NCBI GenBank assembly: GCA_963738025.1
Contig: CAVTWA010000011.1
Coordinates: forward strand, 186,001 to 250,000
DNA from: 20CM-2-55-15 sp963738025
GTDB lineage: Bacteria; Acidobacteriota; Terriglobia; 20CM-2-55-15
DNA length: 64,000 bases
Direction: 5' to 3'
In this document: piece after piece, positions 52,679 to 61,222 of the stretch
Layout: every line of letters starts with the position of its first letter
Numbering within the stretch: position 1 is the first letter of the stretch
Notes under the pieces: model-generated
What the model was told of the DNA's origin: nothing
The model's database searches: none
Seen by the model: the letters and a program-made list of their open reading frames with translations, nothing else
Position numbers and translations under genes: made by a program

Positions 52679-53216
52679 TCCAGTTGACCTTGAGCATGGA
52701 ATAAACGACAAGGTCGACATAGTGGTCGTAGAGCCATTCGGCCTCGCGCAAAAGGCCTTCCTGGAGGAATCCCAGCCGTTCGGCGACCGCCCGGCTTTTC
52801 AAATTCCCGGCAGCACAGTGGATCACGACTCGGTGACAGCCCTGCTCGTAAAATGCATAATCCGTCAGGCGGGCCGCCGCTCGTGTCACGATACCGCGTC
52901 CCTGATGATCGGCAGCGAGCCAGTATCCGAGTTCTGTCCGCCGGTTTCCTGAATCGAGATAAACCTCGGCGATGACGCCTGCGAGCGCGCCCTCAAAAAC
53001 GATTCCAAATGTCAGCCCGTTATTGTCCAGAGCTTGCTCCAGAGCGCTGCCGATGAAGCGCGCAGTATCCTCGACATTCGTGTTGCGATCAAGCCACGGC
53101 AGCCACTCTTTCAAGTAGCGGCGATTGCGATCGATGAGCCGGGTCAGTTCAAAGGCATCGTCTTCCGAGATCTGGCGCAATTCCAGGGAGTCGGTGACGG
53201 ATAAATTCAGGGACAT
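52644..53216 (-). CDS. GNAT acetyltransferase, RimJ/RimL-like
   Basis: MSLNLSVTDSLELRQISEDD from the ATG at 53216 (an open extension upstream to 53504 overlaps the ClC gene and is not credible). The fold is clear: FGIVFEGALAGVIAEVYLDS, ELGYWLAADHQGRGIVTRAA carrying the acetyl-CoA pyrophosphate loop, HRVVIHCAAGNLKSRAVAER and LGFLQEGLLREAEWL. RimL-type members acetylate N-terminal or small-molecule amines; the substrate is not readable. Divergent from the ClC gene, with 30 bases between starts. Confidence 0.85.
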   Translation of the reverse strand: MSLNLSVTDSLELRQISEDDAFELTRLIDRNRRYLKEWLPWLDRNTNVEDTARFIGSALEQALDNNGLTFGIVFEGALAGVIAEVYLDSGNRRTELGYWLAADHQGRGIVTRAAARLTDYAFYEQGCHRVVIHCAAGNLKSRAVAERLGFLQEGLLREAEWLYDHYVDLVVYSMLKVNWIRPRAGSSRKM

Positions 53217-53246
53217 GCGCGCAGTATACGAGCTTAAACTAGCAAG

Positions 53247-54809
53247 ATGGAAGTTCGAGACCTGACGAAGCGGATCGCGCAGCGCGAAGATCAGCTTTTT
53301 CTCGTTCTGACTCTGGTTATCGGCGCGGTCGTTGGTCTCACGGTTGTCGCGTTTATCGTCGTGACCGAACGTGTGGGGTTGCGCCTCTATCCGGCGCACG
53401 GGGCGCCGTGGCGGCGCCTGGTTACCCCGGTCATCGGCGCTCTCGCAACAGGTTATCTGCTTTACCGCTATTTTCCGAACGCCCGGGGAAGCGGGATTCC
53501 ACAAACAAAAACCGCTCTGTTTGCCGGTAACGGCACGATTACTTTGCAGACGGTGGTCGGGAAATTCGGCTGCTCCTCGGCGTCATTGGCCAGTGGCATC
53601 GCTCTGGGCCGCGAAGGTCCGTCGGTGCACATCGGAGCCGGCATCGCCTCGGTACTGGCGCGCTGGCTCGGCCTGAAGCCCGAGAAAGTGAAATCCCTCC
53701 TGCCGGTAGGGGCGGCTGCCGCTCTGGCTGCGGCGTTTAATACACCGATCGCCGCAGTGCTGTTTTCGCTGGAAGAAGTCATGGGGGATCTTCACGCACC
53801 GCTCCTCGGTTCGGTGGTGTTGAGCTCAGCGACATCCTGGATGGTGCTGCATCTGGTGCTCGGGGACGAGCCGCTCTTTCACGTCCCTGCCTACCATCTG
53901 GTCCACCCGATCGAGTTTGCAATTTATGCGGTACTCGGTGTCGTGGGAGGTCTGGTCTCCGTATGGTTCGTCAAAATGCTGCTGTGGCTGCGCGCTTTGT
54001 TTCTCACGTTCTCCGAGCGCACCGTGTGGTTCCAGCCCGCCGCGGGCGGCCTGATTGTCGGCGTGTTTGGCTGGTTCGTCCCCGAGGTGCTCGGTGTCGG
54101 CTACACGTATGTCGGCGACGCGCTCAACGGACACATCGCGCTGAAATTCATGGCCCTCCTGGTGGTTCTCAAAGTGATTGCCACGACCACGTCATACTCG
54201 TCTGGAAACGCAGGCGGAATCTTCGGCCCCAGCCTCTTTATCGGCGCCATGGTCGGAGGAACCGTCGGTAGTCTTGCACATATGGCATTGCCGCAATACA
54301 CGGCCGACGTCGGCGCGTACGCGCTTGTCGGGATGGGTACGACATTCGCCGGCATCGTCCGCGTGCCGCTGACATCCGTCATCATGATTTTCGAGATGAC
54401 GCGTGACTATACGATCATCGTGCCGTTGATGATTTCAAACCTGGTGAGCTTCTATGTTTCGTACAAGCTGCAGCGCACGCCAATCTACGAAGCGCTCGCT
54501 CATCAGCTTGGAATTCATCTGCCGAGCGTCGGCACGCGCCAGGAGCTCGCGCACCTCCGGGTCAGCGTCGCCATGCGCCCATCGGAGGGTTCGGCCGTTA
54601 CCGTAGCGCCGCATTACAATCATGACTTTCCGCACGTCCATTCGGATCACGGTCTGGATGTCGCGCTGCATCGAATGGGCAGCAGCGGATTGAAGAGTCT
54701 TCCTGTCGTCAGCCGGAATGATGTGAGTCATGTGGAGGGAGTGGTCACTCTGGAAGACATTCTTCGGGTTTACGGGCTGGAAGATAAGCCACGGATTGAA
54801 CAGATCTAG
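53247..54809 (+). CDS. ClC-family chloride channel/antiporter with CBS-type C-terminus
   Basis: 520 aa with about ten to twelve membrane helices. The three filter segments are intact: GSGIPQ (~81), GREGPSVHIGAG (~121, with the gating glutamate) and GNAGGIFGPSLFIGAMVGG (~320). The C-terminal 90 residues resemble a CBS pair or its remnant (LPVVSRNDVSHVEGVVTLED). ClC proteins pass chloride or exchange Cl-/H+; the gating Glu suggests exchange is possible. The stop overlaps the convergent helicase stop by four bases. Confidence 0.9.
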   Translation: MEVRDLTKRIAQREDQLFLVLTLVIGAVVGLTVVAFIVVTERVGLRLYPAHGAPWRRLVTPVIGALATGYLLYRYFPNARGSGIPQTKTALFAGNGTITLQTVVGKFGCSSASLASGIALGREGPSVHIGAGIASVLARWLGLKPEKVKSLLPVGAAAALAAAFNTPIAAVLFSLEEVMGDLHAPLLGSVVLSSATSWMVLHLVLGDEPLFHVPAYHLVHPIEFAIYAVLGVVGGLVSVWFVKMLLWLRALFLTFSERTVWFQPAAGGLIVGVFGWFVPEVLGVGYTYVGDALNGHIALKFMALLVVLKVIATTTSYSSGNAGGIFGPSLFIGAMVGGTVGSLAHMALPQYTADVGAYALVGMGTTFAGIVRVPLTSVIMIFEMTRDYTIIVPLMISNLVSFYVSYKLQRTPIYEALAHQLGIHLPSVGTRQELAHLRVSVAMRPSEGSAVTVAPHYNHDFPHVHSDHGLDVALHRMGSSGLKSLPVVSRNDVSHVEGVVTLEDILRVYGLEDKPRIEQI

Positions 54810-57800
54810 CGGATTGAAACCCGTCCGGCTGGTTCGTTCAGCAGGTCCACCATCTGGGCGGCGAGAGGACTGATCCGTGGACCCGGCACGACGATGCCCG
54901 CTACGTTGAGCGGATCGGCGGCGGGAATCTTCAGTACAACATCCGATGGCGTGCGGCGGACCGCCCTCAGCAGATCGACCGCTTCGGCGCGCGCGAACTG
55001 TTCGCCGAGAAAGCCGGAGACAAAGCGTCCGCCGCGAATTTCTCCCCGTGCTTCCATGCGCCGCAGCGCGACGAGGAGATCGCGCCAGGGTGGAGCGAGT
55101 GTTTCTCTGGCGAGCAGATCGCGGAAGATGACTCCCCAGCGCAGCAGCAACTGACGGGCGAAGGCTTCGGCCCGTTCTTCGGAAGAGGGATTCGACAACG
55201 GATGTTCCAGAATGGCCCATCGTCCGGCGGCATGCCGTGGCATTTTGAGCCGTGAACTTCCTTCGCCCCGTCGGCGTTTGGGATCGACGAGAGCGCGGAG
55301 GTTCTCGAATCCGTCCGCCGTCACCAGACCCGCAGCGGCAAGTTCCCACAAGCCATCTTCAACCTGGCTGGTCAACAATCCGGTTGTTTTCGCCATCTCC
55401 GGCAAAAACGAAGCGCCGCGTTGTTTCAAGGTTTCAAAAATCTGGCGGCCCGACGTGGAAATCCCGTCGGAGGGCAGCGTCGATTCGAGAAGCCAGGACG
55501 CATCTTCGCGCAGGAAGATGGCGACTGGAGCCACTCGTGTCGGACGGATGCGACGCGTTCGGGTGCCGGCATCATCGACAACTAAGGATGGATGGGGAGA
55601 AAGCCTGCCCCACATCACCTCGCCGGACAGACAGAGCGTATCGAGCAACTCCGGCGTGTAGCGTGCGACTCGCCGGCGCAACACTTCCGATTCCCATGCC
55701 GCGGCCGAAATCTCATAGCCCTGAAGCTGCTTCAGAACCTGCAGTGTCCCATCGACGCCATGCAGTTGAGTTCCGGGAGCGAGATGCTGCCAGGTAAAAA
55801 GAAATCGCACGAAGTCGGCGGACGAGACCGGCTCGATTTCCTTGCGCAGCTTTCCCAGCGTCATGCGGTGAATTCGCGCCAGCAGGCGCCGATTGCACCA
55901 CTCGATCTCACTGTCAGGCATCTTCGAGGCCGGCGTGAACTTGCCGCGCAGCACCTGGCCGGAGGCTTCGAGTTTTGCCATGGCCGTTTCAATGACGTCC
56001 CGAGGGAGAGCCAGACGTCTCGAGAGCGCGGTGACCGTCATCGGTCCGGTCGATTCCATCCAGCCCCGGACGGTGGCGAAGATGCCTTCTTCCGATTCGA
56101 CAGCTCCCGAACGTTCGGCCGCCACCCAGAATTGTTGGCCGCCCCGTTCGATGACCTTGACGCGCCGCATCTTTTCCAGCGCATCGAAATAACCCTGCCA
56201 TTCAGGAACAGGAGACAGAACCATCAACGTCAGCAGCGCGTCATGCAACTCATCGGGATCGCGGACCACCGGCCATGATTCGCTGAACACTTCATCGATG
56301 GCCGCGGGATCCAACGCTCCGATCTCTCCCGCGTCGCTGCCCAGCGTTCGCCGCATCTGCACGGCCCGGGCGCGACGCTCTTCCAGAGGAGCATCGTCCA
56401 GGTATGCGTATGGATTCGCGTTCAATATCTCGTGGGAAAGCGGCGACGGTTCGGCAGTATCAATCGCAATTGTCCGAATCTCGCCGGCGCCAATCGCATC
56501 GAGGAGGTTTTTCAGTCCATCGATGTCCATTGCCTCATGGAGGCAATCGCGAATGGTTTCCTTGACGAGCGGATGATCGGGAATCTGGATTTCCGGCCCC
56601 ATGACGTTCTCGGCACATGCGGCCTGATCCGGGAAGACAGCGGCGAGAAGGTCGTCCGACCTCATTCGTTGAATCGGCGGCGGAACCTTTCGTCCTCGCG
56701 AGAAACGAAGGATGGCGAGGGCCCGGGAGGCATTCCAGCGCCAGCGCGCGGTAAACATCGGCGAATCCAGCAGCGCCTGAGTGAGTACATCTTCGACTGT
56801 ACCGACGTTCAGGAAATTGAAGACGAGCTCGAGAGGAAAGCTGTGCTGCTCGCCGAGCGATATCACGATGCCATTGTCGGTTGCCGCCGCCTGCAGCTCG
56901 AAATTGAAACTCCGGCAGAAACGCTTGCGCAGTGAAAGACCCCAGGCGCGGTTGATGCGCGCGCCGAACGGTGCATGAATGACGAGTTGCATTCCGCCGC
57001 CTTCGTCGAAGAAGCGCTCCGCGACCACGGTGTCCTGCGTCGGCAGAGCTCCTAAAGCCGCCGCGCTCGCTCTTATATAAAGGACAGCCTGTTCGGCGCC
57101 GCGGCGGTCCAGGGCGCATTCTTGCATCAGCCAGTCGACTGCGTTCTCCTGCTGCGCTATCTGCGTGCGGATATTGCCGACTTCTTCCGAGAGTTCCACC
57201 GTGCGGCCGGGCGCCTCGCCGCGCCAGAAGGGAATCGACGGGGCTGCTCCGTGCGCATCTTCGACGCGGACGCGTCCGGACTCGACGCGGCGGATCCGCC
57301 ATGAGGTGGTGCCGAGAAGGAAAACGTCGCCGGCAAGGCTCTCGACGGCAAAATCCTCGTCCAGTGTTCCGACGATCGTCTCTTCGGGTTCGGCGACGAC
57401 AAAGTAATTGGCGTTTTCGGGAATGGCGCCGCCCGACGTGATCGCCGCAAGACGGGCGCCGCGCCGGCCCCGCACGACGCCGTTGATCTGATCGCGATGC
57501 AGGAACGCGCCGCTGCGGCCGCGTTGCGTTGCGATACCTTCCGAGAGCATCTCGATCACAGCATCGAAGTCGGCGCGAGGAAGATCGCGATAAGGAAATG
57601 CCTGCCGCACGAGCTGGAAAAGATCGTCTTCGGTCCAGGCTTCGCAAGCTGCGGCCGAGACAATCTGCTGGGCGAGGACGTCGAGCGGCCAGGACGGGAT
57701 TTCCAGAGCATCGAGAGCGCCGGCGCGGATCGCATGAACCAGCGCGGCACATTCGATCAGTTCGTCGCGTGTCGTGGCGAACAGGCGTCCCTTGGGAACG

Positions 57801-58903
57801 CTGTGCGGGTCCACACGGTGCCCGGAACGCCCGATCCGCTGCAGCGCCACGGCAATCGACCGCGGTGACCCGACCTGGCAAACCAGATCCACCGATCCGA
57901 TGTCGATGCCCAATTCGAGCGAAGCCGTTGCTACAACTGCGCGCAATTCGCCGTTTTTGAGTTTTTGCTCCGCCTCCAGCCGCAGTTTGCGTGAAAGGCT
58001 CCCATGGTGCGCCAGGACGGCGCTTTCGCCGAGACGTTCTGTGAGATGGTGCGACACCCGTTCGGCGTGACGGCGGGTGTTGACGAAGATCAACGTGGTG
58101 CGATGTTCCAGGATCAACTCGGCGAGCCGATCATAGATCTCGCCCCACATCTCATTGCTGGCGACCGCGCCGAGTTCGTCCTTCGGTACTTCGACGGCAA
58201 GCTCCATCTTTCTTCGGTGTCCGCTGTCGATGATGCGGATGGGATTGCTCGGAACGACAAACTGCGCCACTTCCTCGATGGGTTTCACCGTCGCCGACAG
58301 CCCGATGCGTTGAGGCTTGCGTCCGCCTGCCTTGGCTACAAGGTCGTCCAGCCGGGCGAGAGACAACGCCAGGTGCGCGCCGCGTTTGTCGTCCGCCATC
58401 GCGTGGATTTCATCGATGATAATCGTGTTTGTGGTTTTCAAGAATGCCCGGCTGCGATCCGCCGTCAGCAGGATGAAAAGCGATTCCGGCGTCGTTACCA
58501 GAATGTGCGGCGGCCGCTTGATCATTTGCTGCCGTTCCCACATCGGCGTGTCGCCGGTCCGCACCGCGGCACGAATGGGCGGGAACAAGTGGCCTTTTTC
58601 ATGGGCAAGTTTTGCGATTTCGCTGAGCGGACGCTCGAGGTTTTTCTGGATGTCGTTGCTGAGCGCTTTCAGAGGGGAAACGTAGACCACCTGGGTCTCA
58701 TCGCGAAGCGATCCGTCTAAAGCCGCCCGGACCAGTTGGTCGATGCAGGAGAGGAATGCCGCCAGCGTTTTGCCCGAACCGGTCGGCGCCGAGATGAGCA
58801 CATCACCGCCGCTCTGGATCTCCTTCCAGGCCAGCTCCTGTGCTTCAGTTGCTCCGGGAAACGACTGGTCAAACCACTCTCGAACGATCGGATGGAATTC
58901 CAC
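54806..58903 (-). CDS. Lhr-like DEAD/DEAH-box ATP-dependent helicase
   Basis: 1365 aa, full length for the large-helicase-related family. Walker A SAPTGSGKT (~39-47), DEIH box, RIGLSATV (motif III) and a C-terminal RecA half with VLAHHGSLSRKLRLEAEQKL, ASLELGIDIGSVDLVCQVGS and LQRIGRSGHR are all in place. Long winged-helix and Lhr-specific C-terminal modules follow. Lhr proteins unwind RNA:DNA hybrids 3' to 5' and act in repair and replication stress. The ATG at 58903 (MEFHPIVREWFDQSFPGATE) is the natural start. An imperfect hairpin separates it from the MmgE/PrpD gene upstream. Confidence 0.92.
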   Translation of the reverse strand: MEFHPIVREWFDQSFPGATEAQELAWKEIQSGGDVLISAPTGSGKTLAAFLSCIDQLVRAALDGSLRDETQVVYVSPLKALSNDIQKNLERPLSEIAKLAHEKGHLFPPIRAAVRTGDTPMWERQQMIKRPPHILVTTPESLFILLTADRSRAFLKTTNTIIIDEIHAMADDKRGAHLALSLARLDDLVAKAGGRKPQRIGLSATVKPIEEVAQFVVPSNPIRIIDSGHRRKMELAVEVPKDELGAVASNEMWGEIYDRLAELILEHRTTLIFVNTRRHAERVSHHLTERLGESAVLAHHGSLSRKLRLEAEQKLKNGELRAVVATASLELGIDIGSVDLVCQVGSPRSIAVALQRIGRSGHRVDPHSVPKGRLFATTRDELIECAALVHAIRAGALDALEIPSWPLDVLAQQIVSAAACEAWTEDDLFQLVRQAFPYRDLPRADFDAVIEMLSEGIATQRGRSGAFLHRDQINGVVRGRRGARLAAITSGGAIPENANYFVVAEPEETIVGTLDEDFAVESLAGDVFLLGTTSWRIRRVESGRVRVEDAHGAAPSIPFWRGEAPGRTVELSEEVGNIRTQIAQQENAVDWLMQECALDRRGAEQAVLYIRASAAALGALPTQDTVVAERFFDEGGGMQLVIHAPFGARINRAWGLSLRKRFCRSFNFELQAAATDNGIVISLGEQHSFPLELVFNFLNVGTVEDVLTQALLDSPMFTARWRWNASRALAILRFSRGRKVPPPIQRMRSDDLLAAVFPDQAACAENVMGPEIQIPDHPLVKETIRDCLHEAMDIDGLKNLLDAIGAGEIRTIAIDTAEPSPLSHEILNANPYAYLDDAPLEERRARAVQMRRTLGSDAGEIGALDPAAIDEVFSESWPVVRDPDELHDALLTLMVLSPVPEWQGYFDALEKMRRVKVIERGGQQFWVAAERSGAVESEEGIFATVRGWMESTGPMTVTALSRRLALPRDVIETAMAKLEASGQVLRGKFTPASKMPDSEIEWCNRRLLARIHRMTLGKLRKEIEPVSSADFVRFLFTWQHLAPGTQLHGVDGTLQVLKQLQGYEISAAAWESEVLRRRVARYTPELLDTLCLSGEVMWGRLSPHPSLVVDDAGTRTRRIRPTRVAPVAIFLREDASWLLESTLPSDGISTSGRQIFETLKQRGASFLPEMAKTTGLLTSQVEDGLWELAAAGLVTADGFENLRALVDPKRRRGEGSSRLKMPRHAAGRWAILEHPLSNPSSEERAEAFARQLLLRWGVIFRDLLARETLAPPWRDLLVALRRMEARGEIRGGRFVSGFLGEQFARAEAVDLLRAVRRTPSDVVLKIPAADPLNVAGIVVPGPRISPLAAQMVDLLNEPAGRVSIR

Positions 58904-58917
58904 AAGCCTATTGTATC

Positions 58918-58966
58918 AGCCACGGATTTGACGGATTGAATCGTTCAATTCGTTCAATTCGTGGCT
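58918..58966. repeat. Imperfect hairpin with 23-base arms between the MmgE/PrpD and Lhr genes
   Basis: The arms AGCCACGGATTTGACGG... and ...TTCAATTCGTGGCT pair at about 19 of 23 positions around TCG. The right arm contains a CGTTCAATT unit twice. The structure overlaps the MmgE/PrpD stop codon and lies 15 bases upstream of the Lhr start, so it is placed to terminate the one transcript. Confidence 0.55.
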
Positions 58967-60401
58967 AATTTCCCACTGCCGCCCGAGCCACAGCGCTGGC
59001 GTCCGGAAGCTTCTCCACACCCCAGCACAGATCCATCAAGCGCCGCTGGCGATCGGCCGGCAGAACCCCATTCGCGAGTCCGGCAAACTTCGCTTCGAGA
59101 TCTTTATCCGTCATGGGGTGATCCAGACTGCCGACGGCATGTTCGACAAATTTCTCGGAGCGGCGGCCATCCTTAGCGACGACGGTAATCCGCACCTGAT
59201 CCTCATGCAGCGTGGAATCAATCGCTGTCGAGACCCGATCTCGCAATGAGGTCACAGCGCGATCGCGCACCGCCCGGTCGCTGAACTGATCGATGCCGCC
59301 GGCGCCTTCCACCAGAGCGACGCTGGCCGCATGATAAATGCTGAATTTACCTTCCAGTCCGGTTTGTGGCGCCTTTTTGTTCGTGAGTTGGATGACGAGA
59401 GGATGAACCTTCAACTCCACGCGATCGATAGCGTCGGCCGTCAGTCTGGTTTCATTGCGCAACTGGATGCAGCCATCGATCGTGGGGTGCATGACAACCC
59501 CGCAGGCGAACGGCTTGTAGGTGTTTTTCGCGATCTCGTACTGGGTGCCAAGTCCGTTCACAATATCGCCGAAGTTGTGTGCCGTGCTGACGACATTCGC
59601 CCAACCGTACTTGGCCTCCAGGCTTTGTTCAGAACTGGTGAAGTTTTTCGAAGCGAGCAGTGCTGCCGTCAAACCGTTCTGCGCCGCGCGTCCCGGATGG
59701 AAACTCTTTGTCATGGAACCGAACATTTCCTGAAGGCCCACGGGTTGAGTTGCAGCCAGTCCCAAGGCCCACAGCATCTGCTGCTCGGATAATCCCAATA
59801 ATTTGCCGGAAGCGGCTGCGGCGCCGAACACTCCGGCGGTTCCGGTGATGTGCCATCCCGCGTCGTAATGTTTCGGATAAACGGAATTGCCGATCCGGCA
59901 TTCGACGTCGACTCCGAGTACGAGCGCGTTGACGAAATCCTGTCCGGAAACGGGATGGTGTTCACTGAGCGCGAGAATGGCCGAGATCACTGGACCTGCG
60001 GGGTGAATGATGTTGTGCGAGTGCGTGTCGTCGAAATCGAGAACGTGCGAGCTGATGCCGTTAATCAACGCGGTGTGCAAAACATCGAGACGCTCTTTTC
60101 GGCCGAGCAGGCTGGCCTGGGCCGGCCCGGAAAAAGGAGCGAGTGCCGACACGGCGATTCCAACCGTTTCATGACGCGATCCGCCGAGCGTGCAGCCGAC
60201 CCAGTTCAGCAGCGTGCGCGCGGCTTCTTTGCGCACTGCTGGCGGAAGATCCGCGGCCTTCGCCGCCACAATGTGACGAGCCAGCGTTCGCGTCACCGGG
60301 GATGTGGGGTCTGTGCCCTCGCTCCGGCTTGGCGGGTTTTGGGGAACTCGAGGCGACAAACTCAATCCTCCCGTTGCGAAAAGAAAGAGACGGCGGTTCA
60401 T
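58965..60401 (-). CDS. MmgE/PrpD family protein with Tat-like leader
   Basis: 478 aa. The start MNRRLFLFATGGLSLSPRVP has the twin-arginine layout (RRLFLF) with a short hydrophobic core, unusual for a family that is normally cytoplasmic. The body matches MmgE/PrpD: ALINGISSHVLDFDDTHSHN, GVDVECRIGNSV, HITGTAGVFGAAAASGKLLG, LGLAATQPVGLQEMFGSMTK, SFHPGRAAQNG and YKPFACGVVMHPTIDGCIQL. Members include 2-methylcitrate dehydratase and cis-aconitate decarboxylase; here no methylcitrate partners are nearby, so the substrate is open. Eight bases separate it from the upstream MsrA gene, suggesting one transcript. Confidence 0.82.
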   Translation of the reverse strand: MNRRLFLFATGGLSLSPRVPQNPPSRSEGTDPTSPVTRTLARHIVAAKAADLPPAVRKEAARTLLNWVGCTLGGSRHETVGIAVSALAPFSGPAQASLLGRKERLDVLHTALINGISSHVLDFDDTHSHNIIHPAGPVISAILALSEHHPVSGQDFVNALVLGVDVECRIGNSVYPKHYDAGWHITGTAGVFGAAAASGKLLGLSEQQMLWALGLAATQPVGLQEMFGSMTKSFHPGRAAQNGLTAALLASKNFTSSEQSLEAKYGWANVVSTAHNFGDIVNGLGTQYEIAKNTYKPFACGVVMHPTIDGCIQLRNETRLTADAIDRVELKVHPLVIQLTNKKAPQTGLEGKFSIYHAASVALVEGAGGIDQFSDRAVRDRAVTSLRDRVSTAIDSTLHEDQVRITVVAKDGRRSEKFVEHAVGSLDHPMTDKDLEAKFAGLANGVLPADRQRRLMDLCWGVEKLPDASAVARAAVGN

Positions 60402-60409
60402 GTGCGTCC

Positions 60410-61057
60410 TTATCGATAGAGTTGGGGAAACTGATCCTTGAGATGGCTGACTTTCGGCGCATCGTTCATCACGATATAAAGAGCGTTCGGATGACGGGCG
60501 AAATAGTCCTGATGATAGGCCTCGGCGGGGTAGAAAACATCGAGGGCCTTCAGTTCCGTTACGATCGGTCCGCGGAAAACCTGCGCCTTATTCAATTGAT
60601 CGATGTATGCCTGCGCAACACGTTGCTGGTCGGCGCTGGCGAAGAAAATCGCCGAGCGGTATTGGCTGCCGGTGTCCGGCCCCTGACGATTCAACTGCGT
60701 CGGGTCGTGTGCGACGGAGAAGAAAATCTGCAGCAGTTGACCGTAGGAGATCTGCGACGGATCGTAAACAACCTGAACCGCCTCCGCGTGGCCCGTGCTG
60801 CCGCCGCTGACGATCTCGTAATGCGCAGTCGAGGCGTTGCCGCCGCTGTATCCGGAGGTGACTCGCTTGACGCCTTTCACATGTTTGAAGACGGCGTCCA
60901 CTCCCCAGAAGCAGCCGCCCGCAAATACGGCGAATCGATCGGTGGCTGCGCCACTTTTCTCGTCCACGGCGGGGCCCGGGATGCTGACCGCCGCGTCCAC
61001 TTTGGCGCAGGCGGATGTCAGGCAGAGGAGAAGAAGCAGAGTCAGGGTTCTTCGCAT
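60410..61057 (-). CDS. msrA: Peptide-methionine (S)-S-oxide reductase, lipoprotein-like
   Basis: 215 aa with a lipoprotein signal (MRRTLTLLLLLCLTSACAK; lipobox LTSAC, Cys17). The catalytic motif GGCFWG lies at 47-52 (Cys49), followed by GVKRVTSGYSGGNASTAHYE, HAEAVQVVYDP, HDPTQLNRQGPDTGSQYRSA and FYPAEAYHQDYF, all diagnostic for MsrA. The enzyme reduces methionine-S-sulfoxide in proteins, here on the periplasmic side of the membrane. No resolving-cysteine tail is obvious at the C-terminus. Probably co-transcribed with the MmgE/PrpD gene. Confidence 0.92.
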   Translation of the reverse strand: MRRTLTLLLLLCLTSACAKVDAAVSIPGPAVDEKSGAATDRFAVFAGGCFWGVDAVFKHVKGVKRVTSGYSGGNASTAHYEIVSGGSTGHAEAVQVVYDPSQISYGQLLQIFFSVAHDPTQLNRQGPDTGSQYRSAIFFASADQQRVAQAYIDQLNKAQVFRGPIVTELKALDVFYPAEAYHQDYFARHPNALYIVMNDAPKVSHLKDQFPQLYR

Positions 61058-61121
61058 AATATGCTCCTATCCGTACTGTACTTGCGGTCTATGCCGATCT
61101 AGCGATTAGCTTGTCTGATAC

Positions 61122-61195
61122 TCCCCGCCTAAGTTAGGCGGGGACTGGCCCACAGCGTTACAGCAAGCCAGGTTTACATCGCGTCCACTACGATT
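61122..61195. repeat. REP-like palindromic element, copy 4 (extended form)
   Basis: Palindrome with arms TCCCCGCCTAA and TTAGGCGGGGA around G, then about 50 bases shared with copy 1 (GCGTTACAG, TTTACATCGCGTCCACTA). It lies between the 3' end of the M1 peptidase gene and the 5' end of msrA. Confidence 0.8.
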
Positions 61196-61222
61196 GGTTA
61201 TCGATCGCGCGTGCAGTCGATC

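Noticed and set aside
52644..53504. Longer start for the GNAT protein
   Set aside because: The extra 96 residues lack family similarity, are highly polar, and overlap the start of the ClC gene.
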